Source of the DNA: Costus lasius
Lineage: Eukaryota; Streptophyta; Magnoliopsida; Zingiberales; Costaceae
Length of the DNA stretch: 64,000 nucleotides
Direction: 5' to 3'
NCBI GenBank assembly: GCA_027563935.2
Contig: CM050454.1
Coordinates: 46,962,596-47,026,595, forward strand
This document shows, piece after piece, positions 35,002 to 48,100 of this stretch. Numbering within the stretch: position 1 is the first letter of the stretch; each line of letters begins with the position of its first letter. Both the position numbers and the translations under genes were made by a program. The notes below the pieces were generated by a model. The model searched no databases, was not told where the DNA came from, and saw only the letters and a list, made by a program, of their open reading frames with translations.

Positions 35002-36844
35002 TGATGTGTACTTTACTGTACTACTAACCGCAAGCATGACGGCTTTGTCGTAGTACTACTTTAGATGTCGATCCCACAGGGACAGTGATCAAGTACCGAG
35101 TGATTACGAATCAATAGCTATACGATTGAGAGAATATTTTGGGTTTTTATAAAGTGAATCAAACAACAACTAAATACAATTGCTAGCCGAATCAAGCAAG
35201 TGAAAGTTTTGGATATAAAACAAGGTTTAGAAACATCAGAACTTCGAGCGCATCTCGTTGATGGATCTTAAACTCAAACAAAATAAAATCATAACATCGC
35301 AATTTTAAAAGTGTTCAAGGATATATCTAATGGTACAGATTACCCTCTTTCAACGGTGTAATCCGGTATCAATCTAGATCGGCGTCCTATTTTCGTGGCT
35401 CACCGTACCTAGATTGATCCATTGGGTTCAGAGATATTATAAGTTTCCTCATACAAATCCTGCCCAATTTCTTGACAGGTCAGAGCATGATCGATAAGGC
35501 AGATCTAGCGTCACAATTCATCTTTCGGTCCTTCTTGCGGCGCCTAAGAATAGTAATTGCGTGATTAAGGCAATACTAGCAATAAAACAGCACATATCGA
35601 CTAAACACAAGATAAAATTACATTAGCTACGAGAATATAAGTTCAAAAACAAGATCCAAACTACTAAAATACACCCTTGTTCCGATAGAGAAGATTAGCT
35701 AGCATGATGTCGATTCAGTACAATCTCTAAAGGATTAGAAAGAACTAAAGAGAAGATAGAAGAAAAAGGAAGCAAACTCTTCTACAAAAGTGTTGCAACT
35801 TTCCTTCAAGTCTTCTAGAATCATAGCATGGCTCTTTCCTCCTCCCTTGTTGTCACCAAAGCTTTCTCCCTTGCAAAACTCACTAGCCCACCTTGAGCCC
35901 CAATTGGGCGCTGCGTTCCTCAGCGATTTCGACCCATTTTATCATTTCTGAGGTGCCCTTTGATATACCAGCATTAAAGACCTTTTAATTAGCTACGTTT
36001 TGACACCTTAAACGTCCAAAACGGAGCTAAAATGACAAAGTTATGGCTCTTTTAATTTTAGGCCGCGCAAGAGAGATTATGGGTGTAATAGAGATCACGG
36101 GCATGGTTGTAATGTTGGCGTCGATTCACTTCAGCTCCTGAAACGACCATGAACTTGTGGTCCATTAAAAGCTCTTCGTAATGACATAAAAAATGCCCAA
36201 ATCGGAGTTGTAACGAAAAATTTACGGCCTATTTATTGCAGCCCTCCGATACACTTAATGCTACCATTATGGGTGTAATGAGGATTATGGGCATGGCGGT
36301 AATCTTTGTAGCGAACTCCGTTTCGTCTGGAATTTTGCGGGTGAGTTGAACTTTGACTTGACTTGAATTCCAGCTATAATATGGTATGAAAGGTCGCCGA
36401 TGTGAAGATTATGGGCAAGGTGAAATTACGCCTATATCTGTAATGTCTTCTATCAAAGTTTTCGTCTTACGAAAGGCTTCTTTTGAGAAAATTGAGAGCA
36501 CGCCTTTGGAATATGATTATGCTTGAATAAAGACGGGTTTCTTGAGAATTCAAATTGGAAATTATGACCATAATGCAGATTAGGGCCTCGGCCGTAATTC
36601 TGAAAATTAGCTCCGTTTGAAGCCAAACTTCTCGTCAAGGTTCCTGATTCACTCGGGGATATAAATATACCTCCAAATAGTTCGTGAAATGAGTGAATTA
36701 TCCTGTATTTATCAAACATGACAAGAAGTGAAGCTTCTGAAGAAAATCAATGAAATAAGCCGAAAAGAGATATAAAAACATGAAAATAGGTCTCGATTCA
36801 CAGGTAAATATATGTTTAAAAGACAATAAAAATATGAGACATCA
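35002..36844 (-). mobile_element. C element: 5' LTR
   Basis: 1843 bp with TGATG...CATCA ends, collinear with 30133-31920 and with about 56 extra bases at its outer end before the ATCCA duplication. Confidence 0.8.
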
Positions 36845-36849
36845 ATCCA

Positions 36850-37290
36850 TGACCAGCTCGATATCGATCGTGTGTCCCAGTCTCCATGGGGTCCCACTCG
36901 AGCACCCTTAGACAACTTGCACCGACTGGCTGCTTTGGTAATGTCATATTTCTTAGTTCTAGCCTGAGACTCGAACATCTGTTTCAAATATGTTATTATC
37001 TAAAATGTGCTCTGCTCCTCATATTGCACCTGAAGTTCAGGTGCCATAGTGGCTAGCATGAGACATGCAACTTCCAAAGAGTCATCTTGGTGCTTTCTAA
37101 AAGCATCTTTGTCTTCCACTCGGGCATTAGGTGTAGGAGGCGCAGGAAGAGCTTGCTCAAGGACATACAGCTTCTTCTCGAGCTTGAGGGCTATCCTCAA
37201 GTTCTGATGTCAGTCCATATAGTTGGTACCAATCAACTTATCCTTCTCAAGAAGGGATCGCAGTGTTAATCCACTATTGTCCGTTGCCAT
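36850..37290 (-). pseudogene. gag: Family B: gag N-terminal part
   Basis: Minus-strand gag starting at an ATG at 37288-37290 (MATDNSGLTLRSLLEKDK). It continues through an open stretch LKLEKKLYVLEQALPAPP...HQDDSLEVACLMLATMAPELQVQYEEQ. Later codons are frameshifted before the C element insertion. The start lies just after an acceptor-like TTGTTGTAG. This copy keeps an ATG where family A does not, which is informative about the ancestral gag start. Confidence 0.82.
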
Positions 37291-37298
37291 TTGATCTA

Positions 37299-38888
37299 CA
37301 ACAACCAAGAAAAAGTAGATTAGTACTACTTTGAATCATTTAATCTAGACGTGTATTAAATGATCATGGCTTCTACTATTTATTTGAATTGACAACCCAC
37401 AAAGTCAATTGAAAAATCTGAGATTTCCTAGTGAGATGTGATCTATATTGCACATGGGGCTTCGCGTCCCATGAGGGTGGGATGAGATGCATAAAGTGAC
37501 TCATGCTTCTTAAGGTGGGCATGCCGGCCAATTGCACTTGGCCATTCCCCTTATAGAGATAGTATAGGCATTTCATATGCAGTGAGGGCTGGATAAAGCA
37601 TGTAACCCTAACCTCTCAAAGATGCCTCTAGAATTCCATCATGTGGCCACCACATGTGAAAAACTAGTCAAGTCTATTCCGAACGGTTATGCACAGGGCT
37701 AATGAGTTTCCTTGCGAAGGCACGTCGAGGATAAAACTGGACTGGGGAACCATTGTCACCATGCACCTTCTAAAGATAAGTGGGTGTGTCCCACAAGGGT
37801 GGGAAACGGTGCACAATACCATTGATCGATAGCTTGATAAAGGCTACGAGTTAGAAGGCCTTTTTCAGACTTGATATTTTAATTTGAGGGTTTTTTAGGT
37901 CTCATCCTCTGAGTTTTATCCTTTGTCTAATATTGCAGGCATGCAATCCTATAGTGATAATAATACGATAATACACATCAAGGCGTGCTATAGCAGATAA
38001 GGAAAGCAGTAAACAAGTGATATTGTCACAGCCTAATCAACACATTGAACCAACACATGACAAAGATGTTCAATGTTTGAACTAAGTGACAAGCCCCAAC
38101 ATGACCTAACCTAGCTGCCACTAAGCTCCTTGTCCATGCTCGGCTCCAAGGTCCTCCAAGTAAAGGTATAGCTCTCAAAACGTAGAAACACGCTTAGGGA
38201 AACCCTAGAAGTGTCCAATGAAGGGTTTAGCCAATGCTTTGCTCTTTGATGCCGCCATCGACCAAGTTGCTCCAAGCAAGGTGGATAAGCCAAAGGTGAT
38301 GCTGAATCCTTAATCTTCAATTTTACAAAACAAAGAAGAAGAAAGAGCAGCACGCAGGCCTAACACAAATACATCACAAGTATACAAGGGGCTTGACTAT
38401 GACCACAACACCATGCACAAGCAAGATACCTATCTCATACTTTTCTATATGCTCATAAAAAACATAAAATCTAAATTTTAATTTTTCATCAAAACATGTC
38501 TCTTTTCCTCAACCTCTTATCACAAATCCTTTGGTTATTTGTTTCTCTCAGGAGTCTACAAGTGGGATACCCGTTGCCCTTCCTGCAATCCTTAACTTGA
38601 TAATATTAGGGCAATCACCCAGTCCATGCCCCGCATAATCTCAATAAGTCTCTCATGATGGGTCTATCCCACCATGAGAGGAAAAATTATTTCTTCCACA
38701 TATGTGTCTATCCCAGTCATGTGAAGAAACCAGAGAACCAAAACAAATAGAATAGAAGTTAGGAACAAGAAACTTACAATTTTTTTTATTCTGAAAAAAC
38801 CACGAGTCATATGTAGAATTTTCGAATAAGAACATATGACATGGGAGCATACAAGAAAGCAATAAACACCATTCGAGTCTCGCAACCT
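37299..38888 (-). mobile_element. Family B: untranslated leader
   Basis: Homologous in layout to the A leaders, for example the GCGTCCCATGAGGGTGGGATGAGATGC block. It contains two hairpins at corresponding places: GGCCAA-TTGCAC-TTGGCC at 37526-37543 and CCCAC-AAGG-GTGGG at 37800-37813. Short ORFs here show no protein homology. Confidence 0.7.
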
Positions 38889-38892
38889 GGCC

Positions 38893-38901
38893 CTGATACC
38901 A
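38893..38901 (-). other. Family B: primer-binding site (initiator tRNA-Met)
   Basis: CTGATACCA is the reverse complement of TGGTATCAG. It is preceded by GGCC instead of the usual GCT, so one position has changed. It lies four bases from the LTR remnant. Confidence 0.75.
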
Positions 38902-38905
38902 CTAT

Positions 38906-38954
38906 TGGGAAACCCTGGGGATTTTAAAATTTTATTACATACATATAGCGGAAG
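38906..38954 (-). mobile_element. Family B: 5' LTR stub
   Basis: TGGGAAACCCTGGGG opening of an LTR next to the PBS, cut after about 49 bp by the C-type LTR. The rest of this LTR is not seen in the window. Confidence 0.6.
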
Positions 38955-39882
38955 TGTTGTATCTGCAAGTGCACGGATACTTCGAAGTAATAAAAAGATA
39001 TCGAACCACAGAGACCTACGTGTTAAAGTAACAAATAGTTGTTTTCTTACTAGCTAAGCAAATCGAATATGATGCAAACTATTGAAAGCTACACTAAAAT
39101 ATCAGAGAGAGAAACTGGGACTAGGGTTTCATCCACTTTAATTTTCATGACTAGATATGTATAGATGTTCGTCAATCAAATTTTATCATGATTAAGATAT
39201 AATTTACTTCATAAAGAAATCATCTCACCTTCACACAAACAATTTACAAAGAACTGATCCTCACTTTCATGCAAGATCTATTCAATGCTGAAGATAAGTA
39301 AACCATCAACAAAGAACTCAAGGATCACTTTCGTGCATCCGAATTCTAAGTCAATTGTCTCAAGTGGAAACTCAAGGATCACTTTCGTGCATCCGAATCT
39401 CAACACGGATTTTACTTATGGTTTTCCAACGATCCAATACTTAATTTCTTGCAGTATTTTCACGTTTATCACAGTAACTCAATCCTAAATTCAGATGATC
39501 AAAATGGCAATATACTTCTAAAATCGAGAAATAAGAACAAACCTAATTTCTTACGATGAGTTCATAACATTCAATTTTAGGGTTCCATGTTCTCAAGCAA
39601 ATCGCCTTTCGGTCCATATCGCGAAAACTCTAAAACATGCTAACAATATGAATCTTCAAAGAATTAAAGGCATTCATCACATAAGTAAAATTATCATAGT
39701 AGAGTTATCATGACGAAATAAAAATTATATAGTCATATAAAATCAAGGGGATTACACCCCCATGTCCCAAAAATATGTTTAAGCTAGCATGGATGAAGAA
39801 TTACAATAAACCATAGTTAGAATGATCAGAAATCGAAGAGAAAGGGGGAAAACAACTAACAGCACGGCTGTAATGAAAATTA
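38955..39882 (-). mobile_element. C-type 3' LTR, part 1 of 4
   Basis: Starts TGTTGTATCTGCAAGTGCACGG and contains CACTTTCGTG (twice, in a direct duplication at 39319-39348 and 39370-39399), CCTTTCGGTCC and other C-LTR modules. It is split by three A-family insertions. The four parts sum to about 1.87 kb when the insertions and one copy of each TSD are removed. Confidence 0.7.
39319..39399. repeat. Short direct duplication in C LTR
   Basis: A 30-bp unit (AACTCAAGGATCACTTTC... ending GCATCCGAAT) at 39319-39348 and again at 39370-39399, with 21 bp between. Confidence 0.8.
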
Positions 39883-41568
39883 TGTTGGGGTATGCCCTTA
39901 AGGCTAATGTTTGAGGCCTTGGGTTGTTATCAGTATCATGTATAAACTCTATGTTTATAAAGGCAATGGTTGTTATTCAGGTTGTTGCATTATCTGCTGC
40001 TATATGTATACTTCTGAATAATGTCTCAATGGTGTTTAGCTTGGCTGACATGCAGTATTGTCCTTAGTCGAGATATCTTGGTGAACATGAGACAACCTTG
40101 ATATGATTGAGACTAATATGTGTTCTAATCTTATAGGATACTTCGAGCATGGAATAAGATGTAGACTCATAGGTACATTGGATGCACTGGACTGACCCTA
40201 CTTAGGATATTCAATTGCTTGTCACAATGTGAAAAATCCTTATGTGCAAACAAGTGGCATATTTCCTCTGACTTGAGATCACTTGTGTTTCTAAATGATG
40301 ATTGGCATTGTCTTGAGGTAGTTCAATATCATTTGAAATATAATGGTTATAGATTATCTTGGATAATGGGCATGAGTCATGTTAGGGCATTAGTGATAGA
40401 TATAGGATTGCCTCTCCTTGTTTGGAGTGTGATGTTCTAAAGGGCCCCCCTGTATGAGATGGTTGTGAAAGTGTATGGCCATACCCAGATGACTATGTTC
40501 ATCTGATCTAACCACTCTCATCATGTTGGAGTTACAGGCTTGACACGCTTGTCCAACGAGAACATCCAGTGGCAAAGGAAACATGTATGCCTAGTGAATT
40601 GAATTCACACTTGTGCTGTGTTTGGGTGTAGTCTTGGAAGACTCTTTCCTTTATATCGGGAGACAGTGATGTGTTGCTAGATACCCCTCTCTGTTCGTGA
40701 TAACGTAAGTTATCGTTACCGACATTAAAGGAAACCCTTAGGGTCGCACAATTTGATGATATGGCTTACTTATGTCAGATCGTGTGGACTGAATTGTTTT
40801 GGTTCAGTTTAAAGGAGTTTAAACTCTGATTGTAAGTGAGATCTGGTCTGATCATGTTTGATTGATTAGGGCTTGAGATCGGTAAGCTTCGATCGAGAGA
40901 ATTGATGCTTGATCGATGAGATCAGGAGCATCAAGAGATGAATGGTTAGATCTTGTGCCATTTGTTTTGACAAGATCTGAACCAATGCTGGTTTGATTTG
41001 GTCTTTGAACCAAATGCAATTAAACCGAATTAAATTGAACCAGTTCACTTATGTGAACGCATGGTTCAAAGAGGAGAGGAGTTATCGATGGCTTTAAGTG
41101 GTGGCTTCAAGTGGAGTTGTAAACATACTATATTTGGAAGGCGTTTTTCTTTGAGAAAAAAAAACGCTCCCACGTTCGAACGCCATCGTGCTCTCGCCTC
41201 TTCTCCTCTCGTCTTGGGTTGTCTTCACGCCAAGAAGGAGATTCGGTCAGCCAAGAAAAGCATCTCATCTCCTTCACGCATCGAGGACTCCTTGAAGAGC
41301 TTTGCTAGCACAAGGTTCACGCCAAGGGAGAAAGCCATCATCACCTTGTGTGCGTCCACTTTGGAGGAGAGCCGCTTGCCCTCTTGCTTGCAAGTCGCCA
41401 TCCAAACAATGGCTTTGGTAAGATCACAACTTGATCTTTGCAAACATAAGGTTAATCATATGTTCATGCCACATGCGATCTTCATGAAATCCCTATTTCC
41501 GCCCATGCAAATTTTAGAAGTGCATGCGTTCAGGGTTTTCGCCCCCCCCCCCCCCCCCCCCACTTTCA
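39883..41568 (+). mobile_element. Solo family A LTR
   Basis: 1686 bp from TGTTGGGG to CACTTTCA, flanked by perfect AATTA duplications (39878-39882 and 41569-41573). No internal sequence. It is inserted in the C-type LTR. Its length matches the A1 LTR (1682 bp visible plus four bases outside the window). Confidence 0.92.
41542..41561 (+). repeat. Poly-C run of 20
   Basis: Twenty consecutive C close to the 3' end of the solo LTR, where other A LTRs have short C-rich blocks. Its exact length may be unreliable, since homopolymers this long are error-prone. Confidence 0.8.
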
Positions 41569-41573
41569 AATTA

Positions 41574-41637
41574 CAGCTGTAATTTCCATGATGAACAGTG
41601 CAGGCGCCCACAATTTCTTTGATTTCTCCTCCGATCG
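41574..41637 (-). mobile_element. C-type 3' LTR, part 2 of 4
   Basis: A 64-bp piece between the solo LTR duplication and A5. Its last five bases, GATCG (41633-41637), are the left TSD of A5. Confidence 0.65.
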
Positions 41638-43352
41638 TGTTGGGGTATGCCCTTAAGGCTAATGTTTGAGGCCTTGGGATTGTATCAGTATCATGTAATA
41701 AACTCTTGTGTTTATAAAGGCATGGTTGTTATTCAGTTTGTTACCTTGTCTGCTGTAATAAGTGTACTACTGAATAATGTCTCAAAGCTGTTCAGCTAGG
41801 CTGACAGTTAAGTCCTTAGTCGAAATATCTTGGTGAACATGAGACAGCCTTGATATGATTGAGACTAACATGTGTTCTAATCTTATAGGATGCTTCGAGC
41901 ATGGAATAAGATGTAGACTCATGGGTACATTGGATGTACTGGACAGACCCTACTAGGATATTCAATTGCTTGTCACAATGTGAATAATCCTTGTATGCTA
42001 CAAGTGGCACATGTCCTTTGACTTGAGATCACTTGTGTTTCTAAATGATGAATGTCATTGTTTTGAGGTAGTTCAATATCATTTGAAAGATAATGATCAT
42101 AGACTATCTTGGATAATGATCATGAGTCAGGTTAGGGCACTAGTGATAGATAAAGGATTGCCGTCTCCTTGTTTAAGGAGTGTGATGTTCTAAAGGGGCC
42201 CCCCTGAATGAGATGATTGAGAAAGTGTATGGCCATACCCAGGTGACTGTATTCATCTGATCTAATCATGCTCATCATATTGGAGCAACAGGCTTGACAT
42301 GCTTGTCCAATAAGAACATCCAGTGGTAAAGGAAATATGTATGCCCTGTGAATGGATTCACACTTGTGCTGTGGTTTGGGTGTAGTCTTGGAAGACTCTT
42401 TCCTTTATATCGGGAGACAGTGATGTGTTGCTAGATACCCCTCACTGATCGTGATAACGTAAGTTATCGTTACCGACATTTAAAGGAAACCCTCAGGGTC
42501 GCACAATTTGATGATATGGCTTACTTGAGTCAGATCGTGTGGACTGAATTGTTTGGGTTCAGTTTAAAGGGATTTAATCTCTGATTATAAGTGAGATCTG
42601 GTCTGATCATGTTTGATTGATTAGGGCTTGAGATCGGTAAGCTTCGATCGAGAGAGATGATGCTAGATCGGTGAGATCAGGAGCATCAGGAGATGAACGG
42701 TTAGATCTTGAGCCTTAGGGTTCAATGTGATCTAGACCAAATAGCTTGGGTTAATTGTTTTGAACCAAACCCATTGATTTGAACCGGTTCACTAGGTGAA
42801 CGTTTGGTTCAAATGAGAGAAGGTTTCGATGGTTCAATGCATGAACGCATGCATTGAGGACTTGCCTTATGTGGAAGTCGGTTTTCCAAATGGAAAACGC
42901 TTCCACCTTGTAACGTAAGCGCTCCTCTTCTCCATTCGCTCTTGTCGAGTGGTGAGGTGTGGCTTTGGACGACAAGGAAGTTTTTGCGCAAGTAGCTCTC
43001 GCCCAAGCTTGTTCTCTCAACCTTCTTCATCCCTTCTCACACGACAAGGTCACTTGGAGAACCTTGCTAGCACAAGGAGCGTCCAAGGAGCAAGCCATTG
43101 TCCATCTTGTGTGTGGCGCTTTGGAGGAGAACCCCATCGTTCTCTTTACTTCCTAGACACCATCTAAGCGATGGCCATGGTATGAATCGCTACCATTCTA
43201 ATCAATCTATCAAAGTTGATTATATGAGCATATAAGTCGATTGCATTATTGAAACCCTAGCAAACTTGCATGCGCCCCCTCCCTTAGGGTTTCGGCCCCC
43301 CTCTTGAAAGGGGTTTTATCCGCTTGCGCTCCCCCTTGAAGGGGACTCTTCA
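41638..43352 (+). mobile_element. A5: 5' LTR
   Basis: 1715 bp, TGTTGGGG...CTCTTCA. Contains GTATGGCCATAC, the GATAAC-GTAA-GTTATC hairpin, a TTTATAT stretch near 42414 that is a weak TATA candidate, and a hairpin with arms GGTTTTCC/GGAAAACG near 42881. The 3' end is a C-rich/G-rich stretch (CCCCTTGAAGGGG). Confidence 0.93.
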
Positions 43353-43354
43353 AT

Positions 43355-43366
43355 TGGTATCAGAGC
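43355..43366 (+). other. A5: primer-binding site (initiator tRNA-Met)
   Basis: TGGTATCAGAGC two bases after the LTR. Confidence 0.92.
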
Positions 43367-45093
43367 TAGGATCTTATGTGAATCATATGGTTGCTTTGAG
43401 TGATCCTTGTTTGCGCTTGCAAAGTATAGATCTATGTACATGCCGAAATAAACTACATGCTAGTTTAAGCTCCTAGATGTAGGTTTATCTTGATTTGCGC
43501 ATGTATAATGTTTGTGGTTAGCGCTTGTCATTGTTTTCAAAGAAAAACTTACCTTGCGCGCCTATTAGATCTAATGCTCCTACTATAATCCCTTAGATGG
43601 GTTGATGGGGTTGAAAGCAGCATCTAGTTTAGATCAACCTAGTCTGATCAGACCATCTGACAGCCTAGATGGATCGACCAGATGGCACCTGTGCGCAAGC
43701 ACAAGGTGGCTATAAGTCGATTGCATCACAGGCGTGTAGCGAGGTCTGGTTGAGACGACCATTGAACACACATGAGTTAGGCCCGGGGTCACACCCGCTT
43801 GCCAGAACTCATGAGGGTTGTTCAGCCCTTGGCGCATGCATGGTTGACCATTAGGTCAACTCGAGTCAGTTAGGACTTGGTGCATGCAAGGGTATGGATC
43901 TAACTAGATTGTTGAGTGGATCCCTATCAATGGACCATTGTAAGGTTGTAGGACTCATAAGAAAATTAAAATTGATGCCAATGGGGTTTTCAAAATTTTA
44001 TTTTCTTTGTAAGGGATCACATGATGATTGATTGATGCCATATGCTTGTTTATTTTATCTTATGTGGGTTGCCCTTAATGTGTGCTGTGATGGGGCCTGC
44101 GAGCCTGGTAAATTGTAAATTAATTTTATTGTGATATGTGAATCACATTGTTCATTAATTTATTGTATATTTGACCTGCGAGTCAAGCTTGTCTAGATAG
44201 ATCAAAATGTATTTGATTAGACAAGAGCACAGAGCACAATTGCAGAGGCGCATTCAGCTGGTGGGCGCACCTGAGCTGCTCTTGGCGCTAGGGCCCTGGG
44301 TTGGACCAGATGAGAGGCAATAGACCCATGAAAAGCAAGTGAAGACTTAAGATAAATTAAGGTCTTACTTAGGCTATGGGCTTTTACCACATAAGATGCA
44401 TGCTTTCTTTTATTGTTTAAATAAGTAGAAAAGCATGATTTATTTATCTTCTGCTATCACCATAGGGATTGCATGATAGTTGAGAAGATAAAAGGACCGT
44501 TAAAATCCAACGCTAACATATCAAGCTCGTAAGCCTTCTGGCGCGAAACCTCACTGTTCTGATTATCGTTGGAGCCGTGTTGTACCCACTCAGTGGGCAC
44601 GTCCATCTATCTTCAGACGGTGTGTGATTTCACCTGCGTGTTACAGAGAAGGGATTTATCGCTTCTCGTTGCTCAGCATAGCACGTGGTGGTCTAGGGAG
44701 TAGGTCGGGTCAGCTTGACCATGTAGGCTACATATGTGGCGCATATGGTAGCGTATGGAGGCAGCCATCTGCGGGATCAGAGACTGTGTTGTACCAACTC
44801 AGTTGGCACAGTCTGCTGGATTGCCCAGGTGAAGGGGAATCGCACGGGTTGGCGATTGGCAGGGACTGCCTACCAGAAATTAGTGCTTGTCATCTCTGTG
44901 CATCTTATCTCGCCTGAGCGGGACGTGGAGACCAAGTATGAAATCTGGATCCCATCTCACTAAAAGAGTGTTACTCTTTCGGACTGTTTTCTGGATTTTT
45001 CAGTCAGACAAAATAGTGAGAAAAGAATCTTTCTTAAGTCCTGGATTGATTCTAGACATTGATACTGACCTTGCTGTTCTTGCATTGTTGTAG
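43367..45093 (+). mobile_element. A5: untranslated leader
   Basis: Non-coding, collinear with the A3 leader. It ends TTGCTGTTCTTGCATTGTTGTAG at 45093, an acceptor-like site 21 nt before the gag ATG. No donor site could be assigned with confidence. Confidence 0.82.
44585..44806 (+). other. A5: paired leader palindromes
   Basis: CCCACTCAGTGGG at 44585-44597 and CCAACTCAGTTGG at 44794-44806. Confidence 0.6.
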
Positions 45094-45114
45094 ATTCCTG
45101 CAGCAACGAACACC

Positions 45115-48100
45115 ATGAGCTTCAATGTGCGATCCCTACTGGAAAGGGAGAAGTTTGCTGGGCCGAACTTCTCTGACTGGTTCGGACACCTTAAGATCGT
45201 TCTTAAGGCTGAGAGGAAACTGTATGTCCTCGAGACGGCTGTGCCGCCTCAACCCGCTGCGAACGCCGCAAGGGCGGTTCGTGATGCCTATGAAAAGCAC
45301 GTCAATGATAGCAATGATGTCGCTTGCCTGATGCTAGCGTCTATGACGCCACCGCTGCAGCGTCAGCATGAGGATATGTCGGCTATAGAGATTATAGCGA
45401 ACCTCAAGATGCTGTATGCTGCACAGGCGAGGACAGAACGCTATAATCTGACAAAGCTTTTCTTTCAGAGCAAACTGGCTGAAGGGAGCCCAGTGGGAGC
45501 TCACGTGCTCAAGATGATTGGGCACAAGGAGGCTCTGGAGAAACTGGGGCATACCATCAACCAGGAGCTTGCTGTAGATATTATTCTGCAGTCTCTCCCG
45601 CCTTCATTCGACGCGTTCATTATTAACTTTAATATGAACAAAATCGACTGTACTCCGGCAGAGCTGCTCAATATGCTCTTGACTACTGAGGAAACTCTGA
45701 AGGGAAAGCCTTCAACCTCTGTCTTGATGGTTCCTTCGAGGAACAAGAAGAAGGGGAAGAAGGGCAAGGCCCATGTCAAGAACTACAGTAAGGCTCTGAA
45801 GCAAAAGGTTAAGCGGTCCAAGGAATACAGGTGTTTCCACTGTGGCCAGCTGGGTCACTGGAAAAAGGACTGTAAAGCGCTCCAAGGAGATAAGAGGGGA
45901 AGCATCGCTTCTGGCTCAGGTATTTATGTGACTGAGGTCATGTTATCTTCTTCTTCTATTTCATGGGTGTTGGACACTGCATGTGGAGTTCACATTTGTT
46001 CAAATGTATAGGAACTCAAGAGAAGAAGGCAGGTGGGACAGCATGAGGTAGACCTACGCGTTGGAAACGGGGCACGGGTTGCTGCTGTTGCTGTAGGAGA
46101 CTATTTCATTTCTTTACCATCTGGCATTGTATTGGAATTAAACAATTGTTATTTTGTACCGAGTATCACCAAAAATATTATCTCTATTCCTGCTCTTGTC
46201 AGGAAAGGATTTGCCTTTGAATGCAATATTTCAAAGTGTGTTTTATCTTATGATAATATTGTTTATGGAACTGGTTCAATTAACAATGGGTTATTCATGT
46301 TGGACATGGAATATTCTATACAAAACATTGATAATAAGAAAGCCAAGTATGCTGATGACAGCACCTTGTTATGGCATAGTCGTTTAGGCCATATTAACAA
46401 GAAGCGCATTAAGCGGTTGCATGATCATGGACTGCTGGGATCATTCTCCTATGAGGAGATTGATACATGCAAAGCTTGTTTAATGGGTAAAATGACGAAG
46501 TCACCTTTTCCTCACAAAGGTCAAAGGGCTTCAGGTTTACTTGACCTTATACACAGTGATGTGTGTGGGCCATTTAGTAAACATGCCAGAGGTGGCTATC
46601 AGTACTTCATTACCTTTACTGATGATTTCAGTAGATATGGTTATGTCTATCTTATGAGACATAAGAGTGAATCTTTTGACAAGTTCAAAGAGTTCAAAAA
46701 TGAAGTACAGAATCAGCTAGGCCGAAATATCAAGGCACTTCGTTCTGATCGAGGTGGAGAATACTTGAGTCATGCGTTTACTGACTATCTGAAGGAGTGT
46801 GGGATTATCTCACAGCTCACTCCGCCAGGAACACCACAATGGAATGGTGTGTCCGAGAGGAGAAATAGAACGTTACTTGATATGGTTCGTTCTATGATGA
46901 GTCAGGCTACTCTTCCATATTCCTTTTGGGGATTTGCACTGGAAACAGCTGCAAAGGTACTAAACCGAGTGCCATCCAAGGCAATTTCAAAGACGCCATA
47001 TGAGTTATGGTATGGGAAACAGCCAAGCTTGACATTTATCAGGATCTGGGGTTGCGAGGCTTATGTCAAAAAGCTCGCCTCTGGGAAACTAGAGAGCAGA
47101 TCTGAGAAATACATCTTTGTCGGTTACCCTAAGGAAACTAAGGGTTATTATTTCTACGATCCCAAGGAGAACAAGGTGTTTGTTGCTCGGACGGCCATAT
47201 TTCTTGAGAAGGAGTTTCTTCTGCAAGAGGCCAGTGGGAGAGAAATAAAGCTGGATGAGAATCCAGAGGAAGGACAAAGTAGTCAAGCACAGTTGGATGA
47301 GCCTGAGCCGGTAGATCAGGTTACTGAACAACCTGAGGCTCAAATATCACGGGAACCGCGAAGATCGGGAAGGATCCGTCGACAGCCTGAGCGCTATGAC
47401 GGAGTCTACATCATTGATAATGATGAACCCCTCACTTATGCGGATGCGGTCAGTGGACCGGAGTCAGCTAGATGGCTTGATGCTATGCGAGCCGAGATGG
47501 ACTCCATGTCAGATAACCAAGTCTGGGATTTGGTTGATCCGCCTCCGGGAGTAATCCCTATAGGCTGTAAATGGATCTTCAAGAAGAAGATTGACATGGA
47601 TGGTAACGTAATTACCTATAAAGGCAGGCTAGTTGCGAAAGGTTTCAAACAAATCTACGGGATAGATTATGATGAAACTTTCTCACCTGTAGCCATGTTC
47701 AAGTCTATTCGGATTCTTTTCGCAATAGCAGCATATTACGATTATGAGATCTGGCAGATGGATGTGAAGACAGCTTTCCTTAATGGAAATCTGGATGAGG
47801 ATGTGTATATGACACAACCTGAGGGTTTCACTAATCCATCAGATCGTCATAAAATATGCAAGTTAAAGAAGTCTATTTATGGACTTAAACAAGCATCAAG
47901 AAGCTGGAATATTCGTTTTGATGAATCAATCTCTGAGTTTGGTTTCATCAAGATCGAGGATGACCCGTGTGTATATAAGAGGTTTAGTGGGAGCGTGATT
48001 ACTTTCCTAGTCCTCTACGTCGATGATATCTTGATCATTGGAAACGATATTCCTGAACTGCATGCTGTTAAAGCATGGTTAGGAAAATGTTTCCAGATAA

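Larger units (their letters stand above)
30133..36844 (-). mobile_element. Non-autonomous C-type (Athila/Tat-like) LTR element
   Basis: A 6.7 kb element with two LTRs of about 1.8 kb in direct orientation, a tRNA-Asp PBS and a 3 kb interior without any recognisable gag or pol. This is LARD-like: long LTRs around non-coding DNA. It is inserted in the gag of the B element with a 5-bp TSD (one mismatch). LTR divergence by eye is a few percent, clearly older than A3 or A5. Confidence 0.8.

Noticed and set aside
38101..38885. Frames of 69-80 codons in the B leader
   Set aside because: Lie in untranslated leader homologous to A leaders, without conserved frame.
46009..46011. TAG between Gag and Pol as a programmed readthrough site
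   Set aside because: It lies inside protease, not between gag and pol, and relatives have CAG at the same codon. A4 has its stop at a different Gln.
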